From Verrucomicrobiota bacterium (GTDB taxonomy: Bacteria > Verrucomicrobiota > Verrucomicrobiia > Limisphaerales > JACRJZ01), in the NCBI GenBank assembly GCA_016219875.1, contig JACRJZ010000021.1:117505-181504 (forward strand): a DNA stretch of 64,000 nucleotides, given 5' to 3'. Below, piece by piece: positions 34,471 to 44,117 of the stretch. A model generated the notes under the pieces. The model saw only the letters and a list, made by a program, of their open reading frames with translations. It did no database searches and was not told the origin of the DNA. Numbering within the stretch: the first letter of the stretch is position 1; every line of letters begins with the position of its first letter. The translations under genes and the position numbers were made by a program.

Positions 34471-37400
34471 CTACGGCGCGGTCAGGCGAAAGAACCGTTG
34501 CGGCTCGGCACCGAGCGAAACGGGGAGATGCATCAGGCCATTCGTCAGGACGGGCACACTGTTGGTCCACGGCGTCCAATCGACCGGCGGACTCAGGTTC
34601 GTGCTGGTCTCGACACGATAGGCGCCGATGCCGACCGGCCAGGACACATCCAGAAGCGACCCGCCGTAACCGATCGCGACTGACGGTGACGCACCCACGA
34701 CGTTGATCGACACGGTCGCGGACTCGTTCGTGGTGCCCAAGTCGTCCGTCGCGACCGCTTTCAGGAGAAACGGCCCGGCTGGGGCATTGGACCAGACGAG
34801 CGAGTACGGCGGGCTCGTCACGATGCCGCGGCTGGCGCCATTGATGAAGAATTCCATGCTCGAGACTGCGCCGTACGGATCCGAGGCGCTGGCGGTCAGA
34901 GTTACAGTCGCTGGCTGAACGATCAACGCGTTTGGCAGGGGAGCGGTGAGGCTGACGATCGGCTTCGGGTTCATCACCGCGCTCAGTTCCAAGCCGAAGG
35001 CCAAGTCGGGGCTGCTCGGACTGGACTGATGCACTTCGGCGGCGAGCAGATTCGCCCGCCCGGAGAGGTTCGTCGGCGAAATGGTGGTGCTGACCAACAT
35101 CGTTTCAGCCAGGCCACTAACGTCAGTGGCGGCGAGCGTCTGGTAATCGGCCGTGCGCGAGAGGTTGTTCCGCAGCACTTCGCGGCCGTTCAGATAGACC
35201 GCGACGCCGTCGTCGCGCAGCACGCGGAGAATCAGGTTTTGCGCGCTCGGCGCCGAGCCGATGTTCCTGCGGAAATAGGTCGTGACGTATTTGTGGTTAT
35301 AGTCCGGGCCGTAATTCACCGTGGTGGCCTGGCGCGGCTTGCCGTAGCCGAGTTGCGCCGGGCCTTGCGGCCAGGACGAATCGCTGAAGAACAGCCCGTT
35401 GCCGTTCCATGTTGTGCCGAGATTCGCGCCGGTGTCGTTGTAGCGCCACGTCGAGCCGAAAGGCACCACGGCCATCACCGCGCCGCTGGGCGGCAGCATC
35501 GTGATGTAAACCACCGTCGAGGTCGCCCGCAGCCCGCCGTTATCCTGTGCGACGGCACGGATGAAGTGTTCGCCGGGGACGGGATTGGTCCAAGTGAAAC
35601 TCCAGGGGGAGCCGGAGACTTGCCCGAGCTTCGCGCCGTCGCCGTAGAACTCGACGTTCGCCACCGCGCCGTCGTCGCTGAGCGTGCGGAAGGAGATGAG
35701 AACGTTGGTCGGCGCACGATAGATGGCGAAGGCGCCTGGCGAACCGATGCCCAGCGTCGGCGGGCGGTTGGCGGAATCGATGGTGGCAAACTGCCAGACG
35801 GGGCCGTTGTTGGTCGCGCCGGCGCGGACCGACTTCACCTGCCAGTAATAGGTCGTGCCGACGGCGAGCGTGCCGAGCGACCAACTGTTATTGGTCGTGC
35901 TGCCGAGAAACTGCGCCGCGCCGGGTGTGGCGTTGGTGCCGAAATAGACGAGCCAACTTGTTGGCGCCGGCGGTGTGGCCACGAGACTGACGTTATCGAG
36001 CGAGACGTTGAGCGCGCCGAGCGTGTCTTCCTCGACGAACGCGATACGGACGGTCTGACCGCGGAAGGCGAAAAGATCGACGGTGCGGTTGGTCCAGTCG
36101 GTGAGGAGGGCATCGTTCGTCGCAGTGCTGTAGGGCACCCACAGCACGCCGTTGGTGGCGTCGCGGATTTCGACGCGGAACTGCTGGTTGGTCGCGAAGC
36201 TGGGGCCGTGATTGTGGACGCGTTGCGCCCAAGTTAACTGCACCGGCCAAGCGGACGCGGGCACGGCGACCTCCTGCCAGAGCACGTGCCGGCCGTTGCC
36301 GTATTGCTGGCAGAGCGCGGAGGACGAACCGGCCAGCGGCGGTTGTGGGCCTTCGTTGCCGACGGGGTTGTAGATCGAGTTCGCCGTGACCCAGCCCCCG
36401 GCGCCGACGTCATCGCGCGTCCAGTTGGCCAGTCCCGACTCGAAGCCGCCGTTCACGATCAACTCGCCTTCCTTCGGTCCCCAGGCGAGATCGGCGGTGA
36501 GCGGCACGTCGTCGGCCAGATGTGCGGGCGATGGCGACAGCGCGGTGGGCGGCCCGTCGTTGTCGAAGAGGAACACGCCCCAGAGTCCGTTGCTGAAGCC
36601 GGGCGCGCTGGCCGAGAGCGTGACGAAACGGAGTGGATCGATGAAGATGTTGTCCCAGACAAAGAGGCTGAACCACGCGTTGGTCTGACCGGCGGGAATC
36701 GTGACAGGCCCCAGCGGCCAGATGGCGAAGAGGTTGTCGGAGGTGATATCGACCACGACATTGGTGGGCAGCTTGCCGGAGATCCCGACCACGGCAGCAT
36801 TGCTGAGCAAGCCGGAGCCCTCCAGCATGAACAACCCGGAGAGCAGCGTGAGATTGGTGTTTTCGTTGTCGCGCACCTGGACGGTGGCATGGGCCGAAGT
36901 CCAGTTCGCCACGCTGGCAGTCACAGTGGCCGACCGCGTGCCGTCAAATTGCGCGTTGTCCACGGCCTTGACCTGGACAACCGCCGAGGTCTGTCCCGCC
37001 GGAATCACGGCCAGCCCGCCCAACCCGGCGAAAAGAAGTTGTCCGGGCGGCGTGGCGGTGAGCGAAACGACCACATCGTCGCCGACCGGCACGGTGGTGA
37101 AGACCTTGCCTTGGGAGTAGTTCGCGCCCTCGGTGAGCGAGGCCGGCAACTGGAGATGCAGCGCCGTCGTCTCATTGTCGTTCACCGCAATACTGGCGTA
37201 GGCGGTCTTAAAGAAGGCCGCGTTGGCGGTCAGCGTCACGTACTTCGTGCCATCGCGCAGATTGTCGTTGCCGATCGACACGGTGAAAACCGCGCTGGTC
37301 GAACCGGTCGGAATGGTCACGTTGGGGGGCACGGTGATCTCGGTGGTGTCGCTGGAACCGAGCGTCACCACCAGATTGACGGGCCGCGGCGAAAGGATTC

Positions 37401-40400
37401 TGACTCGGCCGGGGCTGAGTCGCTCGAATTGACCTTCGACGACCGGCGACGGCGCGGTGAGGTACAGCGACGGCTGGACGGCGGTGCAATCCGGCTCCGC
37501 GCTGAAATCGGTGTCGATGAAATCGCCCGGATAGCCCGCGCCGCGTGAGAGCCCGACCGCGCCTTCAGTGTTCGTCGCGTTGAGGATCGTCATCCGGATC
37601 GTGCCATCGAAGAACATCTCGGCTTGGAAGCTGTTGACCTCCGGCTTGGCCGAACCCGTCTTCATGTTTTGCCAGGTGACCGCGACGCGGTCGTTGAGTT
37701 GGCGCCAGGAGATCACTCCGCCGACATCTTCTGTCCCGTATTCGGAGTAGTAGTCGTAGAGTGGCGCGATTCTCGGCAGATCGAAGTAATGACTCGTCAT
37801 GTAGTACTCCAGACCGCTGGGGCCGCCGAAGGTGATGCTGCCATTGAAATTGACGAAGAAGCGGTTGGTCTTAACGCCATAGAGGATCACCTTTTTCCCG
37901 CCGGACAGCACGATCTCCGTGTGCTCGTCGTAGGTGTAGGCATTCCTCAGCAACTCGGTACCGCCCGTCGGGCTGGTTGGGAACGAAGGGGCCGGCGTGC
38001 GACAGACGGTGTAGCCGGCCGGCGAATCGTCCGGCATGTAGGTCAGCGTGGTGAACGGAATATCGAACGGATGCAGGATCCCGTCGTAAAACTCCGTCAA
38101 GTAGGTGCCGTTCCTGACGCGGAGTTCCACGGCGCGCGACTGGATCGCTCCCGTAACCCGGTTCGAAACGGTCAAGACGTTGGTGTAGTTGCCGACGGGC
38201 AGGAAGTTCGCCGCGGCACTCGCTCCGAGGGTGAGGGCGACCGCACTGGATGCGGCCAGCGTGCCGGACGAGGGCGTGACGGTGAAGCCCTCCGGCATCA
38301 AAGCGATCCACGGCACTGCTTGACTCGACCGGTTGCGGAGTATCACCGGCGAGAACTGGTCCAACACGAACGGTCCACCTTCCGGGCCGACAAGGGTCTC
38401 GTTGTCGTCCCAGGTGCTGCTGGGTTCGAGCCAGAGAGACTCCCGCACCTCCAGGCTGAAACGACGTTCCTGCGTCACGTGCGTCACCGCGTTCGAGAAG
38501 CGCACCGTCGCCGCGTAATCACCGGCCGGCAGGGTGTTGGCCGCGGCATTGTTGAGCGTGACGTTGACGGTCTGTTTGGCATGGGCGGCCAGGGTTCCAC
38601 CGGTCAGCGAGACCTGTAGGGGCGACTCAGCCTTGGCCGTCCAACTCACGGACGCAGCGGAGGCGTTGGACAGGACGTACGGCGTGGTGGCGGGGTTGAA
38701 AGCGCCGCCATAGTAGCCCAACACGGCCACGGAGCCAACCGGCGAGACCCGTAACGTGTCCGGCATCGAGAAGTCCTCCTGGGGATTCAAACTGCTGTTG
38801 CGCGGCGGCGCCACTGCGCCGATGCCCAGACCGCGCTTGGCGAAGGCGGCCCACAACTCGTTCCTGTTCGCGCCGGCGTTGTTCACCTGGTCGGCCTGCA
38901 GGATAGCGTCGCGCGCCTCGACGAACGTCGGGTTCGGCGGCGAGAGCTTCATGCCATCGGTCACAAGCTGCAGGATGAGGTTGTTGCCCGTCGTGGCGCC
39001 GTATTTGCCGATCAGGTTCGCGCGCGCTTCCCACAGCATGACGCACCAGACTTCGCCCATGTTGTGAACTTCGTGGGCCGAACTTCCCATCCAAAGCGGA
39101 CTCCGTGGCACACCCGGATGCGTGACGTTGACATCGATTTCAGCGAACGTGAGCGGGTTCGCAGCCAGGTTTGTCGCGTAGGGATACCGGCGCAGGCCGA
39201 AGTAATAGTTGTCGTTGTTGGTCAGCTTGCCGCCAAAGTCATCGTAGTGGTAGATGGCATAGGCGCCGGCTGGATAGATGGCGTTCAGGCTAGCCGTCGG
39301 CGGCACCAACAGCGCCAAGGCGTAAAAGTCCGACCACCCCTCGCCCATTCCACCCGCCTGCAATTGGCTGATCCCGACGCCGCCGCCCACGAGGCGACTA
39401 CTGAGGCCGTGGACGTATTCGTGAACGATGACGGTCGCGTCGAAGTCGCCGTCGCGGTCGGGCGTCGGGCTGTCCCACAGATACATCTGCATCCGGGGCG
39501 CCTCGCCGTCCGGCGGCGTTCCGAAGTTGGCGTTGTTGAAACCACCGCCGTCCTGCGCGTCGGCTTGCACGGCGTCATTGCCCAGGCCGCCGCGGCCAAA
39601 GTTGCTGTTCTGGAAATTGCCGGCGGCCTCGGTGAAGCCGAGTTGGTAGAGGCGATCGTGCATCCAGTTGTTCCAGTAAAACAGATTCACCACCGCCGCC
39701 TTGCGGAACGTGCCGGGGGCCTGCGAGAGGTCGAGGGGGAAATCGAAGACGCGCGACGGTGAACCTTGCGGACGCGGCGTATCCGCCACGTTGTCGTCGT
39801 CCAGGTCGGTATGGGCATCGACGTTGTTGCCACGCGTTTCGTTGATGCCGTCGTTGATCCACCCGTTGGGCGACGCATTGGTGTCCAGCGCCTTCAAGGT
39901 GACCAGCGTGCGCGCAACGACCGGAGGCTGGCTGTTGTTACCCGGTGCGCTGTAGCCCGGCCAGAGCGGCGTGGGACTGCTGTTGGTGAACACCCGCAGG
40001 GTGATGTTGCTGATATCCACGGTTAGATTGCGGCGGACCGAGACCTCGCCGGTTTCCGCGTCCACCACCGTCTGGAACATCCGGTGCAAGACGCGCGGAG
40101 TGAAGATGACTTCCCAGGCCAGCCGCGCCGTGTCGCTGTCGAGCGGCAACCAGACGAGGCGCAAACGCGCGTCGCCCTCGAGCCCACCGCCGCGCCAGTG
40201 TTGGCGGCGCTCCGACCCTTCGGGTTCCTCGACGGCTGTGGCGATGTCGCCCTCAGGAAGAGTCAGTCCCAAGTTCGTTAAGGCGCTGGCCAAGGCCTGC
40301 AACGGCGTGAGGAGTGGAGCCACCTTCGCCTGGCCCTTGTGACCGCGCGTCGCGGCGGACGCTGGATCGGACAGGAACTGGCTCGAGATATTCACCAACT

Positions 40401-40914
40401 CACCGCGCTTGGTGACGTGCGCCAGGAACACGCCCTCGAAGACGCCAATGCCGGCGTAGCGCTGCTCCCAGACGGTCGTCCGCAATCCATTGTGCTCGCC
40501 GACCGAGTCGCGGTTCACGTGGGCGGCCTCGAGCATCGTGGCACCGTGACCGAAGAGTTCGCGGTGCTCGTCCACGAAGCTCTTCACGACGCGGTGCGGG
40601 TCGCCAGCACGAGCCGCTTTGGGCGCCGCTCCGGCCACGTCTTCCGGTTCGGTGAGGAAACGGTCGGGCGCGCCGAGCCACTGGGGCGAACCCGTGAGGG
40701 CATGACGCTCGAGGCGAACGCCGGGAACGCGCTCGCGCAGCCGCACTTCCCGATCCGCTGCCCCCATGCGCAAGGCGCCGGGTGCGGGCCTACGCCGGTC
40801 CACGTTCTCCGGCGCTCCTCCGCCGGGCTGACCCGCGCGAGCCGAAATGTCGGGTAGAAGGATACACGCCAGCAGGCTGAAGCAGAGCCAGCGGTGAGCA
40901 CTTGTCGTATTCAT
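34471..40914 (-). CDS. Large M36 (fungalysin) metallopeptidase with Calx-beta and Ig-like repeats
   Basis: A 2147-residue exported protein (ATG at 40914, signal WLCFSLLACILLPDISARA; an ATG at 40929 is an alternative). After a spacer comes the FTP propeptide (VVKSFVDEHRELFGHGATML, TTVWEQRYAGIGVFEGVFLA). The M36 catalytic domain follows with FDATVIVHEYVHGLSSRLVG (zinc motif HEYVH) and GGMGEGWSDFYALALL (third ligand Glu). C-terminal to it are abnormal-spindle/Ig-like segments, then several Calx-beta repeats (each ending in 'V.DNE'), a jelly-roll domain (ELIVNGGFESGLANWTRDDV), bacterial Ig domains (NVEFYGDGAKLGQVSGSPWS; SMEFFINGASRGIVTSPPYS) and a C-terminal YRVETSTNLSPP...QRFFRLTAP tail, a sorting-like end typical of these secretomes. 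It is the last gene of a five-gene minus-strand run. Confidence 0.88.
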   Translation of the reverse strand: MNTTSAHRWLCFSLLACILLPDISARAGQPGGGAPENVDRRRPAPGALRMGAADREVRLRERVPGVRLERHALTGSPQWLGAPDRFLTEPEDVAGAAPKAARAGDPHRVVKSFVDEHRELFGHGATMLEAAHVNRDSVGEHNGLRTTVWEQRYAGIGVFEGVFLAHVTKRGELVNISSQFLSDPASAATRGHKGQAKVAPLLTPLQALASALTNLGLTLPEGDIATAVEEPEGSERRQHWRGGGLEGDARLRLVWLPLDSDTARLAWEVIFTPRVLHRMFQTVVDAETGEVSVRRNLTVDISNITLRVFTNSSPTPLWPGYSAPGNNSQPPVVARTLVTLKALDTNASPNGWINDGINETRGNNVDAHTDLDDDNVADTPRPQGSPSRVFDFPLDLSQAPGTFRKAAVVNLFYWNNWMHDRLYQLGFTEAAGNFQNSNFGRGGLGNDAVQADAQDGGGFNNANFGTPPDGEAPRMQMYLWDSPTPDRDGDFDATVIVHEYVHGLSSRLVGGGVGISQLQAGGMGEGWSDFYALALLVPPTASLNAIYPAGAYAIYHYDDFGGKLTNNDNYYFGLRRYPYATNLAANPLTFAEIDVNVTHPGVPRSPLWMGSSAHEVHNMGEVWCVMLWEARANLIGKYGATTGNNLILQLVTDGMKLSPPNPTFVEARDAILQADQVNNAGANRNELWAAFAKRGLGIGAVAPPRNSSLNPQEDFSMPDTLRVSPVGSVAVLGYYGGAFNPATTPYVLSNASAASVSWTAKAESPLQVSLTGGTLAAHAKQTVNVTLNNAAANTLPAGDYAATVRFSNAVTHVTQERRFSLEVRESLWLEPSSTWDDNETLVGPEGGPFVLDQFSPVILRNRSSQAVPWIALMPEGFTVTPSSGTLAASSAVALTLGASAAANFLPVGNYTNVLTVSNRVTGAIQSRAVELRVRNGTYLTEFYDGILHPFDIPFTTLTYMPDDSPAGYTVCRTPAPSFPTSPTGGTELLRNAYTYDEHTEIVLSGGKKVILYGVKTNRFFVNFNGSITFGGPSGLEYYMTSHYFDLPRIAPLYDYYSEYGTEDVGGVISWRQLNDRVAVTWQNMKTGSAKPEVNSFQAEMFFDGTIRMTILNATNTEGAVGLSRGAGYPGDFIDTDFSAEPDCTAVQPSLYLTAPSPVVEGQFERLSPGRVRILSPRPVNLVVTLGSSDTTEITVPPNVTIPTGSTSAVFTVSIGNDNLRDGTKYVTLTANAAFFKTAYASIAVNDNETTALHLQLPASLTEGANYSQGKVFTTVPVGDDVVVSLTATPPGQLLFAGLGGLAVIPAGQTSAVVQVKAVDNAQFDGTRSATVTASVANWTSAHATVQVRDNENTNLTLLSGLFMLEGSGLLSNAAVVGISGKLPTNVVVDITSDNLFAIWPLGPVTIPAGQTNAWFSLFVWDNIFIDPLRFVTLSASAPGFSNGLWGVFLFDNDGPPTALSPSPAHLADDVPLTADLAWGPKEGELIVNGGFESGLANWTRDDVGAGGWVTANSIYNPVGNEGPQPPLAGSSSALCQQYGNGRHVLWQEVAVPASAWPVQLTWAQRVHNHGPSFATNQQFRVEIRDATNGVLWVPYSTATNDALLTDWTNRTVDLFAFRGQTVRIAFVEEDTLGALNVSLDNVSLVATPPAPTSWLVYFGTNATPGAAQFLGSTTNNSWSLGTLAVGTTYYWQVKSVRAGATNNGPVWQFATIDSANRPPTLGIGSPGAFAIYRAPTNVLISFRTLSDDGAVANVEFYGDGAKLGQVSGSPWSFTWTNPVPGEHFIRAVAQDNGGLRATSTVVYITMLPPSGAVMAVVPFGSTWRYNDTGANLGTTWNGNGLFFSDSSWPQGPAQLGYGKPRQATTVNYGPDYNHKYVTTYFRRNIGSAPSAQNLILRVLRDDGVAVYLNGREVLRNNLSRTADYQTLAATDVSGLAETMLVSTTISPTNLSGRANLLAAEVHQSSPSSPDLAFGLELSAVMNPKPIVSLTAPLPNALIVQPATVTLTASASDPYGAVSSMEFFINGASRGIVTSPPYSLVWSNAPAGPFLLKAVATDDLGTTNESATVSINVVGASPSVAIGYGGSLLDVSWPVGIGAYRVETSTNLSPPVDWTPWTNSVPVLTNGLMHLPVSLGAEPQRFFRLTAP

Positions 40915-40976
40915 GATCAGGGTTCTCATCTGAGAGTGTTGGCCATCATCGGGTGTGGCGAGACGAGTCGCCATGG

Positions 40977-41414
40977 TTATCGACTCAGGCGGAAGAATCG
41001 GCGCTGAGCCGTCGCGTCCACCGTGACCGTGTGTTCGCTGGTGGTGTCGATGACGGTCGTACTGTTAGTCGTCCAAGTGCCGCTGAAGACATTGGTCGTT
41101 TCGAGGAGGGTGAACCCTTGCGCCGTCACCGGCCAGGACACCACCGCCCGCATCAAACTCACCAGGCGGATGCTCAACATCGGCGCTTGCGGGGTCTGCA
41201 CCACGGCGAAGGGCACCCAGAACCCGCCCTCGAGGGTGATGTTACCGCCGGCCATCCGGCCTGCGTCCGGCTGGCCGATCGTGCCGCTGACCGTGAAGAC
41301 GCCGCCGGTGCTGATGCCACCGCCGCCATCGATGGTGTGCCAGTCCAGGTTGTATTGGGCCAAGCCCGCCAGTGCGGCGAAGCTGACAAGGAGGACCAGG
41401 AAATTCTTTTTCAT
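40977..41414 (-). CDS. Small secreted protein with GG-rich N-domain and QRFFRL-type tail
   Basis: A 145-residue exported protein from the ATG at 41414 (MKKNFLVLLVSFAALAGLAQ). The mature N-part YNLDWHTIDGGGGISTGGVF then TVSGTIGQPDAGRMAGGNIT and LEGGFWVPF is a motif seen in many secreted proteins of Verrucomicrobiota and Planctomycetota, whose function is unknown. The C-part ends in TVDATAQRRFFRLSR, the same kind of tail as the large M36 peptidase and the beta-strand-repeat protein next to it. It lies 14 bp after the S74 gene and 62 bp before the M36 gene, so it is part of the same transcript. Confidence 0.82.
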   Translation of the reverse strand: MKKNFLVLLVSFAALAGLAQYNLDWHTIDGGGGISTGGVFTVSGTIGQPDAGRMAGGNITLEGGFWVPFAVVQTPQAPMLSIRLVSLMRAVVSWPVTAQGFTLLETTNVFSGTWTTNSTTVIDTTSEHTVTVDATAQRRFFRLSR

Positions 41415-41428
41415 GGTGCGTTCGAGAG

Positions 41429-43996
41429 TTACCTGGTGGTGGATGGGGTGAGTTTCTGTTCGAGCGCCTGGAGCCGGTTGAGGAGTTCCGCGATCTGGAG
41501 TTGTTGCGACTTCAATTGCGCGTCTTTCGTGCGCAGGTCGGCGGATTGGGTGGCCAGTTCCTCTTCGAACTTCTGGTTCAACCCCTGAATGGCGGCCAAC
41601 GCTACGCCGTCGGCATCGACCATCGTGATGTGTTTGTCGTCCGTGCCGACGTTGAAGGCAGTGTGGAAGTCCTGCGCCATCGGTCCGATGTGCCGCGTGC
41701 CCGCGTCTGCTTTGTAGCTCCATTCCGAGATCGGCAGGGCGGTGACGCGCGAGAGAATCTCCCGCGGATCGACAGACGTGAACCTCTCCTTGGCGTGGCG
41801 ATCACTGCTGCCGTTGACGGTGCCCGCGGTGGTGAGATTGCCCGCCTGGTCCACGCGCAGCAACTGCGTCGCGTTGCCGTTGGTGCTGTACTTGGCGACT
41901 TGAAAATAGCGCGGGGAGACGTCGGTCGAGGGAATCCCAATGGTGAGCGTGGAGGGTTCCATGAACAAGCCCCAGCGGCCGATCCCGGCTTTGCTGGCGG
42001 GGGCGTTGGCCGCGAAGAGATCAAAGTCGCGCACGATGATGGGCGCATCGGCTGCGCTCAGGTGAATGCCCGTGTCGGTTTGGATGCGCACGCCTTTCTG
42101 CGCGCGGAAGCTGACCTCGTTCGCCGCGGTGGAATTGAAGAAGAACGGCCGCGAGTCGGCCCAGACGAACGCGCCGTCGTGTAACGCCCGCGCATAGCTC
42201 CCGGCGGCAAAACTGCCGGCACCTCCGGCCACGTTATCGTGTCCGCCCGCGACCATGGCGTAATCGTTGCTGGCCGTGTTGCCGCGCCCGCCGGCGATCA
42301 CCGTAGCCCAACTCAAGGCGGAGTTGTAGTCGCCACCGCTGACCGTCGCTCTCGTGCCGAGGGCCTTATTGTCCACGCCCCCAGCCACCGTGGCGAAGCT
42401 GTCTGAGACCACGTTTCTGTAGCCGCCGCCGATTGTGGCGTCCCACGCGCCACCCGCAATCTGGTTGTCACTCCCGCCGCCAATCGTGCCATAGGCGCAC
42501 TCGGGATGGATCGTGTTCCACGCGCCCCCGCTGATGGTCGATACCGCCCCGGTCACCGCACATGACAATCCGCCTCCAATGGTCGAAAAGCTCGAGTTCG
42601 TGCCGATGCGGTTCCCGGTGCCGCCGCCGATCGTCGAGTCGCCGGAACCCGTGGCGATCCGGTTGCCTGCGCCCCCGCCGATGGCGCAGAACGTGGAGGC
42701 AATGGTATTCACGTTATCGAACAGGAGCGAGCCGCCGCCGGCGATGGTGGAACCAAAGCTGGGCGGCGTCACAGAATTGCCGCTGCACCCGGCAATGACG
42801 TTCGGAGCGTCGTTGTTCGACTGGGGCTCGAAACGCATCACCCGCCAGCCATTGGCGAAGAAGTCGAGAGGTTGGTTGTCGGCGCCTTGGAAAGCATTGG
42901 CTTTCACTCTGCCCGAAACTTCCAGCGCGGTGGAGGGATTGGTGACTCCAATGCCCACCTTGCCGGATCGGAAATAGAACCGGCTGGCGAACAACTCGAG
43001 CGTGTCATTGACTCCATTTTCTCCCAAAGAGACACGGCCAGTGCCGTCCCCTTGCAGGTCGCCAAAGTGAATCAGCTTTGGATCGGCATTCCCGCCCAAC
43101 CCGCCCACGTGCAGGCTGCCGCCGTCGCCGTTAGCTCCGGAACCATCGAAGAAGTTGGCCCGGTTGAACGTGTTTGTGCCCGTGAAAGTCTGGTGCGCGT
43201 TCAGCAGCGCCACGTTGGTGGAAAGCCGCACGTCCGCGACCGTGCCCGCCGCCAGGGCCGACGCGTTCAGGCTCGTCAAGCCCGAGCCATTGCCGGTGGC
43301 GCCACCCGCGAGGTTCAGGGCGTACTGGGCCGTGAATGCGTACGGCGACGCCGTCAACGGCTGGTCTGGCCGCAAACGTTGGAAGGCCGCGCCGTCCTCG
43401 CTGAACCAGATGCGCAGCCAGAGGCGGTTGCTGGCGAAGATGGAAGGGTCGAGCGGATGCATGAGGGCCGGATCGCCCAGGTTCACGGTGAAGAGGCCGT
43501 TGGCCACGGGCAGCGTCAGGGCGGCGTCGGGTTCGGCGTCTGCCAGCGTGGCGCCGCTGTTGCACCACAAGGCGATGGCGGCGTAGTCGTCGGGCGGAGG
43601 ATCGATGACGACTAGCGGCATGAAGTAGTTCTGCCCCACGTCTTGGATCGTCAGCCCGGTCACGGCGCCGCCACTGATCGTGGCAAACACCACCGCACCT
43701 GTGCCCCGATAGCCGGGAGCGTCCATGACGCGGACGACGGGAGCAGTGAGGTAGCTCCAGCCGGCGTCGGTGATCGTGACGCTGGCCAGACTGCCGTTGG
43801 TCTGAGTGGCAGCGGCGGCGGCCGGGTGGGACCGGTTATCGCCGTGGTTGATCACCGCGAACTTGAACTGGCCGGGGCCGTGGAAGTTTGTGCCCGCCGC
43901 CGTGACGCGGCCCTGGTAGGTGAACATGGGCGGGAGTTGCGCGTGGGCCGTGAAAGTGGCGGCGCAGAGGGTGAGGAGAACGAGGGGTTTTTTCAT
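41429..43996 (-). CDS. S74-type self-cleaving surface protein, copy 2
   Basis: An 855-residue exported protein (ATG at 43996, MKKPLVLLTLCAATFTAHAQ). The first 300 residues are beta-rich, starting PPMFTYQGRVTAAGTNFHGP. Residues about 430-660 are YadA-head-like repeats of the pattern 'TIGGGxxNxI' (for example GDSTIGGGTGNRIGTNSSFS). The end is the S74 intramolecular chaperone: NGSSDRHAKERFTSVDPREI, where the Ser of SSDR and Lys of RHAK form the cleavage dyad, then GPMAQDFHTAF and ALAAIQGLNQKFEEEL, followed by a coiled coil. Such proteins form trimeric fibres and cut themselves after folding. It is a close paralog of the gene at 46792. Confidence 0.87.
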   Translation of the reverse strand: MKKPLVLLTLCAATFTAHAQLPPMFTYQGRVTAAGTNFHGPGQFKFAVINHGDNRSHPAAAAATQTNGSLASVTITDAGWSYLTAPVVRVMDAPGYRGTGAVVFATISGGAVTGLTIQDVGQNYFMPLVVIDPPPDDYAAIALWCNSGATLADAEPDAALTLPVANGLFTVNLGDPALMHPLDPSIFASNRLWLRIWFSEDGAAFQRLRPDQPLTASPYAFTAQYALNLAGGATGNGSGLTSLNASALAAGTVADVRLSTNVALLNAHQTFTGTNTFNRANFFDGSGANGDGGSLHVGGLGGNADPKLIHFGDLQGDGTGRVSLGENGVNDTLELFASRFYFRSGKVGIGVTNPSTALEVSGRVKANAFQGADNQPLDFFANGWRVMRFEPQSNNDAPNVIAGCSGNSVTPPSFGSTIAGGGSLLFDNVNTIASTFCAIGGGAGNRIATGSGDSTIGGGTGNRIGTNSSFSTIGGGLSCAVTGAVSTISGGAWNTIHPECAYGTIGGGSDNQIAGGAWDATIGGGYRNVVSDSFATVAGGVDNKALGTRATVSGGDYNSALSWATVIAGGRGNTASNDYAMVAGGHDNVAGGAGSFAAGSYARALHDGAFVWADSRPFFFNSTAANEVSFRAQKGVRIQTDTGIHLSAADAPIIVRDFDLFAANAPASKAGIGRWGLFMEPSTLTIGIPSTDVSPRYFQVAKYSTNGNATQLLRVDQAGNLTTAGTVNGSSDRHAKERFTSVDPREILSRVTALPISEWSYKADAGTRHIGPMAQDFHTAFNVGTDDKHITMVDADGVALAAIQGLNQKFEEELATQSADLRTKDAQLKSQQLQIAELLNRLQALEQKLTPSTTR

Positions 43997-44033
43997 GATG
44001 TGGCTGGAGTGAGGGCGTTTGGAGACAGTGAGA

Positions 44034-44105
44034 TCATTGCGGGACTTGCGCGTGCCCAGCCAGAGCGGTGGCACACAGTGAAAGGAGGGTGATGGTTCTT
44101 TTCAT
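44034..44105 (-). pseudogene. Signal-peptide-only relic of a third S74 gene
   Basis: In the 121-bp gap between two genes, an ATG at 44105 on the minus strand encodes 23 residues, MKRTITLLSLCATALAGHAQ then VPQ, and stops. The two S74 genes begin MKKPLVLLTLCAATFTAHAQ-LPP and ...ALFGQ-VPQLLNYQGR. So this is the start of the same family cut off exactly after the signal peptide, either by deletion or as a micro-ORF. It is too short to be an adhesin. Confidence 0.55.
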
Positions 44106-44117
44106 ACGCGGTGAAAA

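Noticed and set aside
35029..36237. Several long plus-strand frames opposite the M36 peptidase, and similar ones opposite the S74 and beta-strand-repeat genes
   Set aside because: They are antisense to clearly conserved proteins, lack recognisable motifs and have the Arg/Gly/Ala-rich composition of GC-rich shadow frames.
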